Part shown: in pieces, positions 17,779 to 26,550 of the stretch
Layout of the letters: every line of letters begins with the position of its first letter
How positions within the stretch are numbered: the stretch's first letter is position 1
DNA from: Halorubrum sodomense
GTDB taxonomy: Archaea; Halobacteriota; Halobacteria; Halobacteriales; Haloferacaceae
Length of the DNA stretch: 64,000 nucleotides
Assembly (NCBI RefSeq): GCF_900111935.1
Contig: NZ_FOYN01000001.1
Location: 542,069 to 606,068 of the forward strand
Direction of reading: 5' to 3'
The notes under the pieces: model-generated
The model's database searches: none
Told to the model about the DNA's origin: nothing
The model's input: the letters and a program-made list of their open reading frames with translations, nothing else
Made by a program: the position numbers and the translations under genes

Positions 17779-18560
17779 ACGAGAGCGCGGCTCCGTCCCC
17801 GGGGGAGGCGAGCGTCGCCCTCGACGGGGTCGGCAAGACGTACGCCGGCGACGGCGACGGGGATCCGGTCCGCGCGCTCGACGACGTGTCGTTCTCGGTC
17901 GCGGACGGGGAGTTCGTCTGTCTCGTCGGTCCGTCGGGCTGCGGGAAGACGACGCTGTTCCGGATCGTCGCCGGACTGACCGAGGCGACGGACGGTCGGG
18001 TGCTGCTCGACGGCACCCGGGTCACGGAGCCGACGACCGACATGGGCGTGGTGTTCCAGGAGTACCACCTGTTCCCGTGGCTCACCGTCGCGGAGAACGT
18101 CGGGTTCGGGCTCGAACGGAGCGACCGCTCGCCCGCCGAGCGCGAGGCGCGCGTCGACGAGATGCTCGACCTCGTCGGGCTGACGGAGTTTCGCGACGCC
18201 TATCCCAAATCGCTGTCCGGCGGGATGAAACAGCGCGTCGCCATCGCCCGGGCGCTCGCCGTCGACCCGGCCCTCCTCCTCATGGACGAGCCGTTCGGCG
18301 CGGTCGACGCCCAGACCCGCGAGATGCTCCAGCGGGAGTTGCTCGACGTGTGGGCCTCGACCGGCAAGACGGTCCTCTTCGTCACGCACGACGTCGCGGA
18401 GGCGGTGACGCTCGCGGACCGAATCGTCGTGATGGCCGCGGAGCCGGGTCGCGTCCGCGAGGTGGTCGACGTCGACGTCGAGCGCCCTCGCGAGCGCGGC
18501 GACGCGGCCTTCGCGGAGTACGTCGGCCGCGTCCGGGAACTGATCGGCGCCGACCCGTAG
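17766..18560 (+). CDS. ABC transporter ATP-binding protein (SsuB/TauB-like)
   Basis: This 264-residue ATPase powers the importer encoded by the two upstream genes. The Walker A motif is GPSGCGKTT, the signature LSGGMKQR, the Walker B LLLMDEPFGAVD and the switch histidine FVTHD. The ATG at 17766 lies inside the end of the permease gene (13-base overlap). The frame is open far upstream, but only as a shadow of the neighbouring genes. The small conserved gene at 18572 converges on it. Confidence 0.93.
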   Translation: MAGVNESAAPSPGEASVALDGVGKTYAGDGDGDPVRALDDVSFSVADGEFVCLVGPSGCGKTTLFRIVAGLTEATDGRVLLDGTRVTEPTTDMGVVFQEYHLFPWLTVAENVGFGLERSDRSPAEREARVDEMLDLVGLTEFRDAYPKSLSGGMKQRVAIARALAVDPALLLMDEPFGAVDAQTREMLQRELLDVWASTGKTVLFVTHDVAEAVTLADRIVVMAAEPGRVREVVDVDVERPRERGDAAFAEYVGRVRELIGADP

Positions 18561-18571
18561 CCGGTCGCGCG

Positions 18572-18805
18572 CTACCCCTCCCGGTCCTCGCTCTCTTCTT
18601 CCTCGCTCCCCCCGTCCTCGCTCCCCCTGCCCTCGCTCCCTCCGTCCTCGCTCCCCTCGACGCCCGCCGACAGCTCGTCGACGTGCGTGCGCAGGGTCGC
18701 CAGCGTCGCGTCCGCGTCCGCGTACCCCTCGTCGTAGTCGTCGAGCGCCGCCGCCGCTCGGTCGAGGAAGCGTTCCACGGCCTCGTCGGTCGACTCGTCG
18801 GTCAT
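18572..18805 (-). CDS. Small acidic conserved protein
   Basis: This 77-residue protein starts with a helical domain (EAVERFLDRAAAALDDYDEG, then TLATLRTHVDELS). It ends in a tail made of imperfect Gly-Ser-Glu-Asp repeats (about residues 50-77), which may be length-variable. The helical part resembles a small haloarchaeal family of unknown function. It sits between the ABC operon and another small gene. Codon use is typical of the window. Confidence 0.65.
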   Translation of the reverse strand: MTDESTDEAVERFLDRAAAALDDYDEGYADADATLATLRTHVDELSAGVEGSEDGGSEGRGSEDGGSEEEESEDREG

Positions 18806-18877
18806 GCGCGTCGCTCCGCCCGCGAGCGGTTTATGTTTCCCGGCGTCGCGGCCGGACCTCGGCAGGCGGGTCCCTCG

Positions 18878-19102
18878 TCAGCGTCGGCGGAGCGCGTACG
18901 TCGTGTAGCCGACCGCGACGACGAGGGCGGTCGAGAGGAGGGTACCGAAGACGGCGGGCGACGCGGTGACGTACTCTCCGAACGGATCCGTCAGGGCGAG
19001 CACGCCGACGATGAGCGCGACGGAGATGGCGATTCCGACCGCGCCGAACGCCTTGAACGCCGCGTCGAGGTCGAAGCGTTGCGATCCCGGTTGGTGGCTC
19101 AT
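18878..19102 (-). CDS. Small two-helix membrane protein
   Basis: This 74-residue protein has two hydrophobic helices (about 21-38 and 47-68) separated by a short polar loop, and ends in Arg-Arg-Arg. No family is recognised. A TATA-like TTATAAAT lies just upstream on the minus strand (19122-19129), about 20-27 bases before the ATG at 19102, supporting a leaderless gene. Confidence 0.65.
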   Translation of the reverse strand: MSHQPGSQRFDLDAAFKAFGAVGIAISVALIVGVLALTDPFGEYVTASPAVFGTLLSTALVVAVGYTTYALRRR

Positions 19103-19176
19103 GGCCTCCCGTACGCGCTCCGATTATAAATCCGTCCGACCGTATTTTCACGCCGGGAGAACGGCGAGCGGCTCCG

Positions 19177-19815
19177 TCACTCGGGGTACCCTTCGACGAT
19201 GTCGACGCCGGCGGAGGCGCCGATCCGGACGGCGCCGGCGTCGAGCATGGCGGTCGCCTCCGCGTAGGAGGCGACGCCGCCGGAGGCCTTCACCGGGAGG
19301 TACTCGCTCATCAGCTCCACGTCGGGGACCGTCGCGCCGCCGTCCGCGAAGCCGGTCGAGGTCTTCACCATGTCGGCGTCGGCGGCGACGGCGGCCTCGC
19401 AGGCGCGACGCTTCTCGGCGTCGTCGAGCAGCGCCGTCTCGACGATCACCTTCACCGGGACCGGGACGGCCGCGACGACGTCCGCGAGCTCGTCCGCCAC
19501 CGCGCCGTCGTCGCCCGCCTTGAGCCGGCCGACGTTGATCACGATGTCGACCTCGTCGGCGCCGTCCTCCCACGCCGCGACCGCCTCGTCCCGCTTGACC
19601 GCCGGGGCGTGCTGGCCGTGCGGGAACCCGACCACGGTCGCGATCGTTTCGGGCGCGTTCTCGTACTCGGCCGCTTCGGACACGTAACACGGCGGGATAC
19701 AGGCGTTCATCCCGTGATCGGCGGCCTCGTCGAGAACGGTTCGCACGTCGGCCGGGGTCGTCTCCGGACCGAGGACGGTGTGGTCGATGCTGGCGGCGAA
19801 CTCCTCGCGGTTCAT
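19177..19815 (-). CDS. deoC: Deoxyribose-phosphate aldolase
   Basis: This 212-residue class I aldolase splits 2-deoxyribose-5-phosphate into glyceraldehyde-3-phosphate and acetaldehyde, salvaging deoxynucleosides. The Schiff-base lysine is Lys151 in VKTSTGF, and DIVINVG near residue 90 and [10 protein letters not shown] near 121 are the other family motifs. The ATG at 19815 is chosen over an in-frame codon nine residues upstream because the shorter form matches family length. It is a single gene. Confidence 0.95.
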   Translation of the reverse strand: MNREEFAASIDHTVLGPETTPADVRTVLDEAADHGMNACIPPCYVSEAAEYENAPETIATVVGFPHGQHAPAVKRDEAVAAWEDGADEVDIVINVGRLKAGDDGAVADELADVVAAVPVPVKVIVETALLDDAEKRRACEAAVAADADMVKTSTGFADGGATVPDVELMSEYLPVKASGGVASYAEATAMLDAGAVRIGASAGVDIVEGYPE

Positions 19816-19957
19816 GTCTCGCCCGTCGCGCCGGGAACCCAAAGGCGTGCTGGGTCGACGCGACCGGCCGTCTTGGAACGCGCGGACGGCGAAAAACGGA
19901 CGGGGAAACGGATCGGAGGCGGCCGGCAGACGGCCGGCGAAACCGACGGGATCGGCG

Positions 19958-20326
19958 TTAACTCTCGATTTCGATCTCCGTGCCGGAGACGGCGTCCTCG
20001 ACGGTCACGGGGAGTCGGACCGTCAGGATGCCGTTCCGGTACTCGGCCTCGATACCCTCCTCGTCGATCGCCTTCGGGAAGCGGAACCGCCGGTGATACG
20101 TCCGGCGGGCCCCCCGGGTCTCGTCCTCGTGTTCGCCGGCGACGTTGAGCACGCCGTTGTTCCACGAGGCGGTGATCTCCGCGGGGTCGAACCCCGGAAG
20201 CTCGACCGAGAGGACGAACTCGCCGTCCTCCTCGTACAGTTGGTAGTCGTTGCTACCGGATTCGAACAGTCGGCTCGGGAAGTCGAGTCCTTGCGTCCAC
20301 GTGTTCGCCGGTTCGAGCATGGGCAT
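19958..20326 (-). CDS. Hsp20/alpha-crystallin small heat-shock protein
   Basis: This 122-residue chaperone holds unfolding proteins. The alpha-crystallin domain spans about residues 28-115, with [10 protein letters not shown] early and the consensus [11 protein letters not shown] near the C-terminus. The short tail ends EIEIES, where an I-x-I contact motif is expected. The upstream region (20327-20420) is unusually AT-rich for this genome, suggesting a strong or heat-regulated promoter. Confidence 0.93.
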   Translation of the reverse strand: MPMLEPANTWTQGLDFPSRLFESGSNDYQLYEEDGEFVLSVELPGFDPAEITASWNNGVLNVAGEHEDETRGARRTYHRRFRFPKAIDEEGIEAEYRNGILTVRLPVTVEDAVSGTEIEIES

Positions 20327-20565
20327 TGCTGACCACCTCGAACGCAGGCGTATGTATGATTGCGATTCTATAAAAATTTTCCGTATTATGGTACTTTACC
20401 ACATTTTACGTCTCGACTCGTGTCCGAACCGAACACGCGTTTCGACGCGTCGCGCCGACGGATCCGGTCTCTACCCCGGACGAGGGCGAGCGAACGGACG
20501 TCGGATGTCTCCCCGACTTCCCCGCGGTCGCCCGGATTTATTTCGCCCGGGCGCGATCGTTGCGC

Positions 20566-21906
20566 ATGGACCGCGACACAGCCACGCCTGCCGTCGACGA
20601 CCTCCCCGGCGAGCGCGCCCGCGAGTGGGTCGAGTACCACCGCGAGTCGGCCGCGCCGAGCACCTACGTCTACGAGTTCGTCTGGGACCGCACCGCCCCC
20701 GCCGAGGGCCCCTTCTGTACCGACGTCGACGGCAACGTCCTCATGGACTTCACCAGCCACGTCGCCGCCGCGCCGCTCGGGTACAACAACCCGCTCGTGA
20801 TGGACCGGCTCGCGGAGTTCGACCTCGTCGACCCGCTGAAGATCGCGGGACAGGACTTCTACGCCGCGGGCGGCCCCTCGCCGGACGACGGGATACCCGG
20901 CGCCTCGGGGCTCATGGACCGCCTGACGGACCTGACGAGTCACTACGATATGGACACCGTCTTCCTCTCGAACTCCGGCGCCGAGGCGGTCGAGAACGCC
21001 GTCAAGATCGCCTACGACGCCTCGGACGGCGCCACGTACGCGATCACCTTCGACGGGGCGTTCCACGGCCGGACGCTGGGCGCGCTCTCGCTCAACCGAT
21101 CGAAGTCCGTCTACCGCCGCGACTTCCCCGAGGTGAGCGGCGTGACCGACGTCCCGTTCTGCGACGACCGCACCTGTTCGCCCGAGACCTGCTCGTGCGG
21201 CTTCTTCGCGGACGGCGTCTCGCGGCTCCGGAGGAAGCTCGACCCGGAGCGCGGGACCGTCCACCCGGACGACGTGGCCTACCTCATCATGGAACCGATC
21301 CAGGGCGAGGGGGGCTACCGGTTCCCCTCGGAGGCGTTCACCGACGAGATCGCGGCGATCACCGACGAACACGACATCACGGTGATCGCCGACGAGATCC
21401 AGACCGGCGTCGGTCGCACCGGGGAGATGTGGGGGTCCGACCACTACGCGTACGACCCCGACGTGATCGCGAGCGCGAAGGGGCTGCGCGTGGGCGCGAC
21501 CGTCTCGCGCGGCGACGTGTTCCCCGAGGAGACCGGCCGCCTCTCCTCGACGTGGGGCGCCGGCGACCTGATCGCCTCCGCGCAGGGCGCGCTCACGCTC
21601 GACGCGATCGAGGAGGCGGACCTCACCGACAACGCCGTCGTCCGCGGCCGGCAGTTCATCGAAACGATGCGCGACGCCGACCTCGACCCGGTCGACGACG
21701 TCCGCGGGAAGGGGCTGCTGTGCGCCCTCGAGTTCGACACCAAAGAGCGCCGGGACGCGGTCGTGAAGAACGCGTTCGAGCGCGGCCTCCTCACGCTCGC
21801 GTGCGGCCATGAGGTCCTCCGGATCCTCCCGCCGCTCGACGTCACCGAACGCGAGATCGACCTCGGCGCCGACCTCCTCGCAGACGCGATCGCGGCCGCG
21901 GCCTGA
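20566..21906 (+). CDS. Class III PLP-dependent aminotransferase
   Basis: This 446-residue enzyme belongs to the ornithine/4-aminobutyrate aminotransferase family. Motifs include NSGAEAVENAVK and FDGAFHGRTLGALS for phosphate binding, ADEIQTGVGRTG with the PLP-contacting Asp, and Lys305 in ASAKGLRVGA for the Schiff base. A Cys-rich insert (CDDRTCSPETCSCG, about residues 200-213) is unusual for the family and could bind metal. The ATG at 20566 is preferred to a TTG six bases earlier, and a TATA-like ATTTATTT lies about 25-30 bases upstream. The amino donor is uncertain. Confidence 0.9.
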   Translation: MDRDTATPAVDDLPGERAREWVEYHRESAAPSTYVYEFVWDRTAPAEGPFCTDVDGNVLMDFTSHVAAAPLGYNNPLVMDRLAEFDLVDPLKIAGQDFYAAGGPSPDDGIPGASGLMDRLTDLTSHYDMDTVFLSNSGAEAVENAVKIAYDASDGATYAITFDGAFHGRTLGALSLNRSKSVYRRDFPEVSGVTDVPFCDDRTCSPETCSCGFFADGVSRLRRKLDPERGTVHPDDVAYLIMEPIQGEGGYRFPSEAFTDEIAAITDEHDITVIADEIQTGVGRTGEMWGSDHYAYDPDVIASAKGLRVGATVSRGDVFPEETGRLSSTWGAGDLIASAQGALTLDAIEEADLTDNAVVRGRQFIETMRDADLDPVDDVRGKGLLCALEFDTKERRDAVVKNAFERGLLTLACGHEVLRILPPLDVTEREIDLGADLLADAIAAAA

Positions 21907-21951
21907 GTCGGTCCCGACTCGGTCGTCGTCCGCGGCTCGACGGGGCGAGCT

Positions 21952-22599
21952 TCAGCGGTCCGCGTACCACTCAGCGAACTTCGCTAAGGCCCGCCCGCGG
22001 TGCGACACGGCGTTCTTCCGGTCGGTGTCCATCTCCGCGAACGTCTCGCCGTCGTGTTCGAAGATCGGGTCGTAGCCGAACCCGCCGTCGCCCCGCGGCG
22101 CGACGATCCGGCCCGGGACGTACCCCTCGAACAGCTTGACCGGGAGCGGCTCCGCGTCGGTCCCGTCCGATCCGCCGTCGCCCTCGCCGTCCGGCCCCGC
22201 CGCCGCGGCCGCGTCGCGGTCCCCTCGGTCGACGGGGTCGGGGCTCGCCGCGAACCCCTCGCCGTCGCAGTAGCCGAGCACGCAGCGGAAGGCGGCGCGG
22301 CGGTCGTCGAGGTCGGCGGCGATCTCGTGGACCCGCTCGATCCCGAGCGTGTCCTCGACGTACGAGGAGTACGGGCCCGGGAAGCCGTCGAGCCCCTCGA
22401 CGAACAGCCCCGCGTCGTCGACGAGGACCGGCGCGTCCGCGTGGCGGTACGCCTCGCGGGCCCCCCGCGCCGCGATCGGACCGAGTCCGTCGGCCTGGAT
22501 CTCCGTGTAGTCGAAGTCGAGCCGCTCCACCGAGCCGTCCGGGAGGTACCGCTCCGCCTCGCGCACCTTCCCCGGGTTCGTCGTCACGTACCTGAGCAC
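21952..22599 (-). CDS. XTP/dITP pyrophosphatase (HAM1/RdgB family)
   Basis: This 215-residue house-cleaning enzyme hydrolyses non-canonical purine nucleoside triphosphates to monophosphates. The N-terminal TTNPGKVREA is the substrate and metal loop, VDDAGLFVEGLDGFPGPYSS the central motif, and GFGYDPIFEHDG plus SHRGRALAKF the C-terminal ones. An Asp/Gly/Ala-rich insert of about 35 residues (around 126-160) interrupts the fold and is probably a surface loop. The SHOCT membrane protein gene is divergent. Confidence 0.93.
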   Translation of the reverse strand: MLRYVTTNPGKVREAERYLPDGSVERLDFDYTEIQADGLGPIAARGAREAYRHADAPVLVDDAGLFVEGLDGFPGPYSSYVEDTLGIERVHEIAADLDDRRAAFRCVLGYCDGEGFAASPDPVDRGDRDAAAAAGPDGEGDGGSDGTDAEPLPVKLFEGYVPGRIVAPRGDGGFGYDPIFEHDGETFAEMDTDRKNAVSHRGRALAKFAEWYADR

Positions 22600-22721
22600 G
22601 GATCGGCGTGGGCGCGCCCGCGAGGAATAGCCGTCGGTCGCGGGCGGGCGAACACCGGCCCGGCGGTCGAGGCTCTCACCCCGGCAGTACGCTTTTGTCA
22701 GCGCGACAGCGTACGTGACAC

Positions 22722-23147
22722 ATGGCCCTCCCCACGTTCGAGAAGAAGCGGCTCATCGGCCTCATCGCGATCCTCTCGTTCGGGCTCACGTCGCTTCTCG
22801 CCGTCCTCCTCCCGACCGTCCTGGGAGCGCTGATCCCCGCCGTGTTCATCACCGGGTTCTTCATCCTGATCCCGTTGGTGTTGGTGCTCGGCGAGGACTT
22901 CCCGCTCGTCGCGTCGGACGACGATGCGGCCCCTGCCGACGAGACCGTCGGATCGACGAACGCGACGGCGGCCGACCACCCGGTCGCGGCGCTGCGCGAG
23001 CGGTACGCGACCGGCGAGATCGACGAGGCCGAGTTCGAGCGCAGACTCGACCGCCTGCTCGCGACCGAGGACCTCGACGAGCGGTTCGACCGGATCGAGT
23101 CCGACCGGGGCGAGGAACCCCGGGAACGGGACCTCGAACTGGAGTGA
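22722..23147 (+). CDS. Membrane protein with C-terminal SHOCT domain
   Basis: This 141-residue protein has two hydrophobic helices (about 10-30 and 36-56). A linker follows, then a SHOCT domain (ALRERYATGEIDEAEFERRL, about 88-107) and an acidic tail. SHOCT is a short C-terminal module thought to mediate oligomerisation. The function is unknown. It converges on the DUF2342-like gene with 12 bases between. Confidence 0.82.
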   Translation: MALPTFEKKRLIGLIAILSFGLTSLLAVLLPTVLGALIPAVFITGFFILIPLVLVLGEDFPLVASDDDAAPADETVGSTNATAADHPVAALRERYATGEIDEAEFERRLDRLLATEDLDERFDRIESDRGEEPRERDLELE

Positions 23148-23159
23148 CTCGCCCCGCGC

Positions 23160-24251
23160 TCAGGGGTCGACCCGGACGAGCCACGCCTCGGGGTCGTCGA
23201 TCTCCGCGGCGGTCGGGAGGTTCTCGGCGCGCTCCCAGACGGCGCCCGCGGCCTCGATGCCGCGCGCGTCGGCGACGTGCCGGAAGAAGGCGGCGCCGCG
23301 CTCGTACTGGCGGCGCTTGAGGCCGAGCCCGAGGAGGCGCTGCGCGAGTCGGCGCACCGGTCCGCCGCCGCCGCGGCGCTCGTCCAGTTTCCGCCGGAGG
23401 TCCGCGTACTCGTCGTCGAACGCGCGGTCCATCAGCACCTCTGCGTACCCCTCGACCGCGGTCATCGCGGTCTGAAGCTCCGCGAACGCGTCGGGGTCGA
23501 GCCCGCGTCCGGCCGTTCCCTCGACGCCGCCAGCGCCGCCGACCATCCCTTCGATCCCGCGCTCGACGCGCGACTCCAGGTACTCGGGGAGCCACGGGGC
23601 CGCGCCGAACTCGGCGGCGTGGGTCACCTCGTGGAACGCGATCCACCGGCGGAACCGGGGGTACTCCACGTCTAAGGCGTCCGCGACCGCGACGATGTTC
23701 GGGTGAACGAAGTAGAGCCCGTGGTCGGCGTCCGGCTCGTCAGCGAGCAGGAGCGGGTCGTACTGACCGAGGACGTTGCGCGCGAGGAACCCCAGCGCGA
23801 ACGCCATCGACCCCGTGTTGGCGACCCGCGAGAGGTCCCGCGCGAACGCGGCGCCGGGCGCGGGCCCGATCGGTCCGGGCGCGCTGTCCGGCATCACGTC
23901 GAGCGAGTCGGCCCCGGGATTCCCGACCGCTCCGACCTCCTCGCCGTCGCCGACCGCGGCCGCCTCGATCGGGTCCATCACGCGTCGGAAGGTGCCGACG
24001 CTCGCGTCGATCCAGTGGTGTCGGTTCTGGACCTCGACGGCGTCGGGGACGTCGAAGTCGATCCCCGCCACCGCGGCCAGCCGCGATCGGGCGTCGCGGA
24101 CGTCGGTCGCGTACCCGGCACGCTCCGCGTCGGTGAGCGCGATCGATCCGGGGTCCGTGGCGCGCTTCGCGGCCGCCGCGGCCCGGTCCCAGTCGACGAC
24201 GCCCGGCCCCTCGGCCTCGGCGACCGCCCGGACGCTTCGGAGGATGTCCAT
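23160..24251 (-). CDS. DUF2342-family zincin-like protein
   Basis: This 363-residue protein contains the zinc-binding motif HEVTHAAEF in the context RRWIAFHEVTHAAEFGAAPWL. The surrounding pattern (QNRHHWIDASVGTFRRVMDP early, GLYFVHPNIVAVADAL before the motif) fits the DUF2342 family, annotated elsewhere as zinc-dependent metalloprotease or F420-associated. Protease activity is unproven, since only the HExxH part of the site is obvious. There is no signal peptide, so it is probably cytosolic. It stands between two convergent or divergent neighbours and has no operon partner. Confidence 0.83.
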   Translation of the reverse strand: MDILRSVRAVAEAEGPGVVDWDRAAAAAKRATDPGSIALTDAERAGYATDVRDARSRLAAVAGIDFDVPDAVEVQNRHHWIDASVGTFRRVMDPIEAAAVGDGEEVGAVGNPGADSLDVMPDSAPGPIGPAPGAAFARDLSRVANTGSMAFALGFLARNVLGQYDPLLLADEPDADHGLYFVHPNIVAVADALDVEYPRFRRWIAFHEVTHAAEFGAAPWLPEYLESRVERGIEGMVGGAGGVEGTAGRGLDPDAFAELQTAMTAVEGYAEVLMDRAFDDEYADLRRKLDERRGGGGPVRRLAQRLLGLGLKRRQYERGAAFFRHVADARGIEAAGAVWERAENLPTAAEIDDPEAWLVRVDP

Positions 24252-24379
24252 GTCGATCGGACGGGCGGGCGCCCCAAAGCGCTTGCGTCGGTCGGCCCCG
24301 TACCGATCGGCCGTCGCCGGCCTCCGGAGCGGATCCCCGATATCGGTGTTTTCTTGCTCGCCGGCCGACAGCCTCGTCC

Positions 24380-25456
24380 ATGGACGACGAGCGCCGAGCG
24401 TTCCTCGACGACCTCCTCGCGACGCCGAGCCCCTCGGGGTTCGAGACGGCCGCCCAGCGGGTCTGGACCGACTACGTCGACGCGTTCGCGGACCGGGTCG
24501 ACATCGACGCCTACGGCAACGCCGCGGCGGTCTACGAGGGCGACCCGGACGCGCCGACGGTCGCCGTCACCGGCCACGCCGACGAGATCGGGTTCATCGT
24601 CCGCGACGTGCTCGACGAGGGGTTCCTCCGGATCGCGCGGATCGGCGGCGCCGACCGCACCGTCTCGAAGGGCCAGCACGTCACGGTCCACGCCGAGGAG
24701 CCGGTCCAGGGGGTCATCGGACAGACCGCGATCCACCTCCGCGACGGCGGCGACGACGAGTACGAGGACGTGGCCGGCCAGTTCGTCGACATCGGCGTCG
24801 ACGACGCCGAGGAGGCGCGCGACCGCGTCGAGATCGGCGACCCGGTCACCTTCTCGACGGGCGTTCGCGACCTCGCCGGCGACCGACTCGCCGCCCGCGG
24901 AGTCGACAACCGGGCCGGCGCGTGGGCGGCCGCGGAGGGGCTTCGCCGGGCTACCGAGGCGGACGTCGACGCCACCGTCTACGCGGTTTCGACCGTTCAG
25001 GAGGAGGTCGGTCTCCGGGGCGCTCAGATGGTCGGCGTCGACCTCGAGGACGTCGACGCGTTCGTCGCGGTCGACGTCACGCACGCCACCGACAACCCGG
25101 ACGTCGACCGCGAGCGCCGCGGCCCGATCGAACTCGGCGCCGGTCCGGTGATCGGACGCGGCAGCGCGAACCACCCGGTCCTCGTCGACCTCGCGCGCGA
25201 CGCGGCCGCGACCGCCGACGTCGACGTCCAACTTCAGGCCGCCGGCACCCGCACCGGCACCGACGCGGACGCGTTCTACACGGTGCGGGGCGGAACCCCC
25301 GCGCTCAACGTCTCGATCCCGAACCGGTACATGCACACGCCGGTCGAGGTGATCGACGCGACCGACCTCGACGGGGTCGCGGACCTCCTCGCCGCGATCG
25401 GCGCGGCGGCGGGCGACGTCGAGCCCGGACCGGAGCCGTTCGCCGTCGACGTCTGA
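24380..25456 (+). CDS. M42-family metallo-aminopeptidase
   Basis: This 358-residue peptidase belongs to the dinuclear-metal M42 family, whose archaeal members form large tetrahedral aminopeptidase particles. Motifs are TGHADEIGFIV (first metal His/Asp), RGVDNRAGAWAAAEGL (bridging Asp), STVQEEVGLRGAQ (catalytic Glu pair) and DVTHATDNP. The length is normal and no export signal is seen, so it probably trims peptides in the cytosol after the proteasome. It is a single gene, with the tRNA-Glu gene 94 bases downstream. Confidence 0.93.
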   Translation: MDDERRAFLDDLLATPSPSGFETAAQRVWTDYVDAFADRVDIDAYGNAAAVYEGDPDAPTVAVTGHADEIGFIVRDVLDEGFLRIARIGGADRTVSKGQHVTVHAEEPVQGVIGQTAIHLRDGGDDEYEDVAGQFVDIGVDDAEEARDRVEIGDPVTFSTGVRDLAGDRLAARGVDNRAGAWAAAEGLRRATEADVDATVYAVSTVQEEVGLRGAQMVGVDLEDVDAFVAVDVTHATDNPDVDRERRGPIELGAGPVIGRGSANHPVLVDLARDAAATADVDVQLQAAGTRTGTDADAFYTVRGGTPALNVSIPNRYMHTPVEVIDATDLDGVADLLAAIGAAAGDVEPGPEPFAVDV

Positions 25457-25550
25457 ACGCGGCTCGCCACGATAAACCGGAGCACGGCGGCGTCGAAACG
25501 GAACTGTTTTACTATCGTCTTTCCTACCGTAGATTGCGACGAACGGACGT

Positions 25551-25625
25551 GCTCTGGTGGTGTAGTCCGGCCAATCATATCACCCTCTCACGGTGATGAC
25601 CTGGGTTCGAATCCCAGCCGGAGCA
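25551..25625 (+). tRNA. tRNA-Glu (anticodon CTC)
   Basis: The 75-base sequence folds as a cloverleaf. The acceptor GCTCTGG pairs with CCGGAGC (one G-U pair), with A as discriminator. The anticodon stem is TCACC/GGTGA around loop CTCTCAC, placing anticodon CTC at 25587-25589. The T arm contains GGTTCGAATCC. No CCA is encoded and no intron is present. A TATA-like TTTTACTA lies at about 25507-25514. Confidence 0.97.
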
Positions 25626-25668
25626 TTTCTTCGACGAAGCGAGTGACCCCGACGAGCGCGGCTCGAAC

Positions 25669-25854
25669 CTATCGGTCGCGCGTCCCCTGAGCCTCCCTTC
25701 GGTCGCGGCCGTCGGCTTCCCCGCTGTCGACCGACACCGCCTCCTGCTCGAATCCCGCCGCGTCTCCGCGCCAGCGCCGCGACCAGACGAACGGGGAGCC
25801 GTCCAGCGCGCAGATGACGTACAGTAGCCGGGCCGCCCGCTCGAACTCGATCAC
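25669..25854 (-). CDS. Small hypothetical protein
   Basis: This possible 61-residue protein starts with GTG at 25854 (MIEFERAARLLYVICALDG) and has the strong G/C third-position bias of real genes in this genome. The C-terminal half is charged and low-complexity. No family is recognised. The remaining DNA from 25626 to 25995 holds no other plausible gene. It might be a remnant of a longer protein. Confidence 0.45.
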   Translation of the reverse strand: MIEFERAARLLYVICALDGSPFVWSRRWRGDAAGFEQEAVSVDSGEADGRDRREAQGTRDR

Positions 25855-25983
25855 GCATCGCCCGACGGGCGGCCGCCGGACAGAGTCCGTCTCGGTCGGG
25901 CGACGGCGCCCCGGCGTCGCAGTTCCCCGTCGAAGGTAGCGGCAGGTGTTGGGAGGGCGAAACGGACTTTACCGGGTAGCATG

Positions 25984-25996
25984 TGAGAAATTCTCA
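25984..25996. promoter_or_regulatory. Palindrome at the start of the DUF302 gene
   Basis: The sequence TGAGAAATTCTCA is a perfect 6+1+6 palindrome ending on the A of the DUF302 gene's ATG. TATA-like DNA (GGACTTTACC) lies about 25-30 bases upstream, so a protein bound here would cover the transcription and translation start. Confidence 0.4.
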
Positions 25997-26460
25997 TGAG
26001 CGACGCCGCACTCCCCGCGCCGACCGCCGACGAGGCGCTCCACACGACCGTCGACATTCCCTTCGAGGACGCGGTGCCGTTCGTCCAGCTCGAACACGAG
26101 CTCGCCGACTTCGAGACGGTGCGCGTCACGCGGCTCGACGAGATGATCGAGGGGATGCTCGGCCACGACGACGTGGAGCGGACGGCGCTGATCGTCGTCT
26201 GCCACCCCGAAATCGCGTACGACGCGCTGCGCATCGACCCCACCCTGGCGGGAATGCTTCCGTGTACCACCGTCGTGTACGAGCGCGCCGGCGACGACCG
26301 CGTCCACGTCCACCACGTGTCGGCGACGAAGGCGATCCGCGACCTCGGCTGCGCGTCGGCCGCCGGGGTCGACGAGGACGCCGTCGAGGACCTCGTGACG
26401 AAGACCGGCGAGCTGATGGCGATCGTCTGGGAGAACATCGAGACGCACGGGCAGGCGTGA
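25996..26460 (+). CDS. DUF302-domain protein
   Basis: This 154-residue protein matches the DUF302/TTHA1751-like fold in its pattern VDIPFEDAVPFVQLEHELADF, HPEIAYDALRIDPTLAGMLPCTTVVYE and a C-terminal helix. The family is small and alpha/beta, forms dimers and has no firmly known activity. A single Cys lies in LPCTTV, as in many homologues. The gene has its own promoter with a palindrome over the start codon. Confidence 0.85.
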   Translation: MSDAALPAPTADEALHTTVDIPFEDAVPFVQLEHELADFETVRVTRLDEMIEGMLGHDDVERTALIVVCHPEIAYDALRIDPTLAGMLPCTTVVYERAGDDRVHVHHVSATKAIRDLGCASAAGVDEDAVEDLVTKTGELMAIVWENIETHGQA

Positions 26461-26550
26461 CCGCGCTCCGAGCCCGCCCCGCCGTCGCCGGCTCGGTCGA
26501 CGGCGGCCGCCAAGCGAGGGTTTAATTCCGACAGCGCGCGAGGGCGTCGT

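Noticed and set aside
25551-25995. Integrated element at the tRNA-Glu gene
   Set aside because: I saw no integrase and no second copy of the tRNA 3' end in the window.
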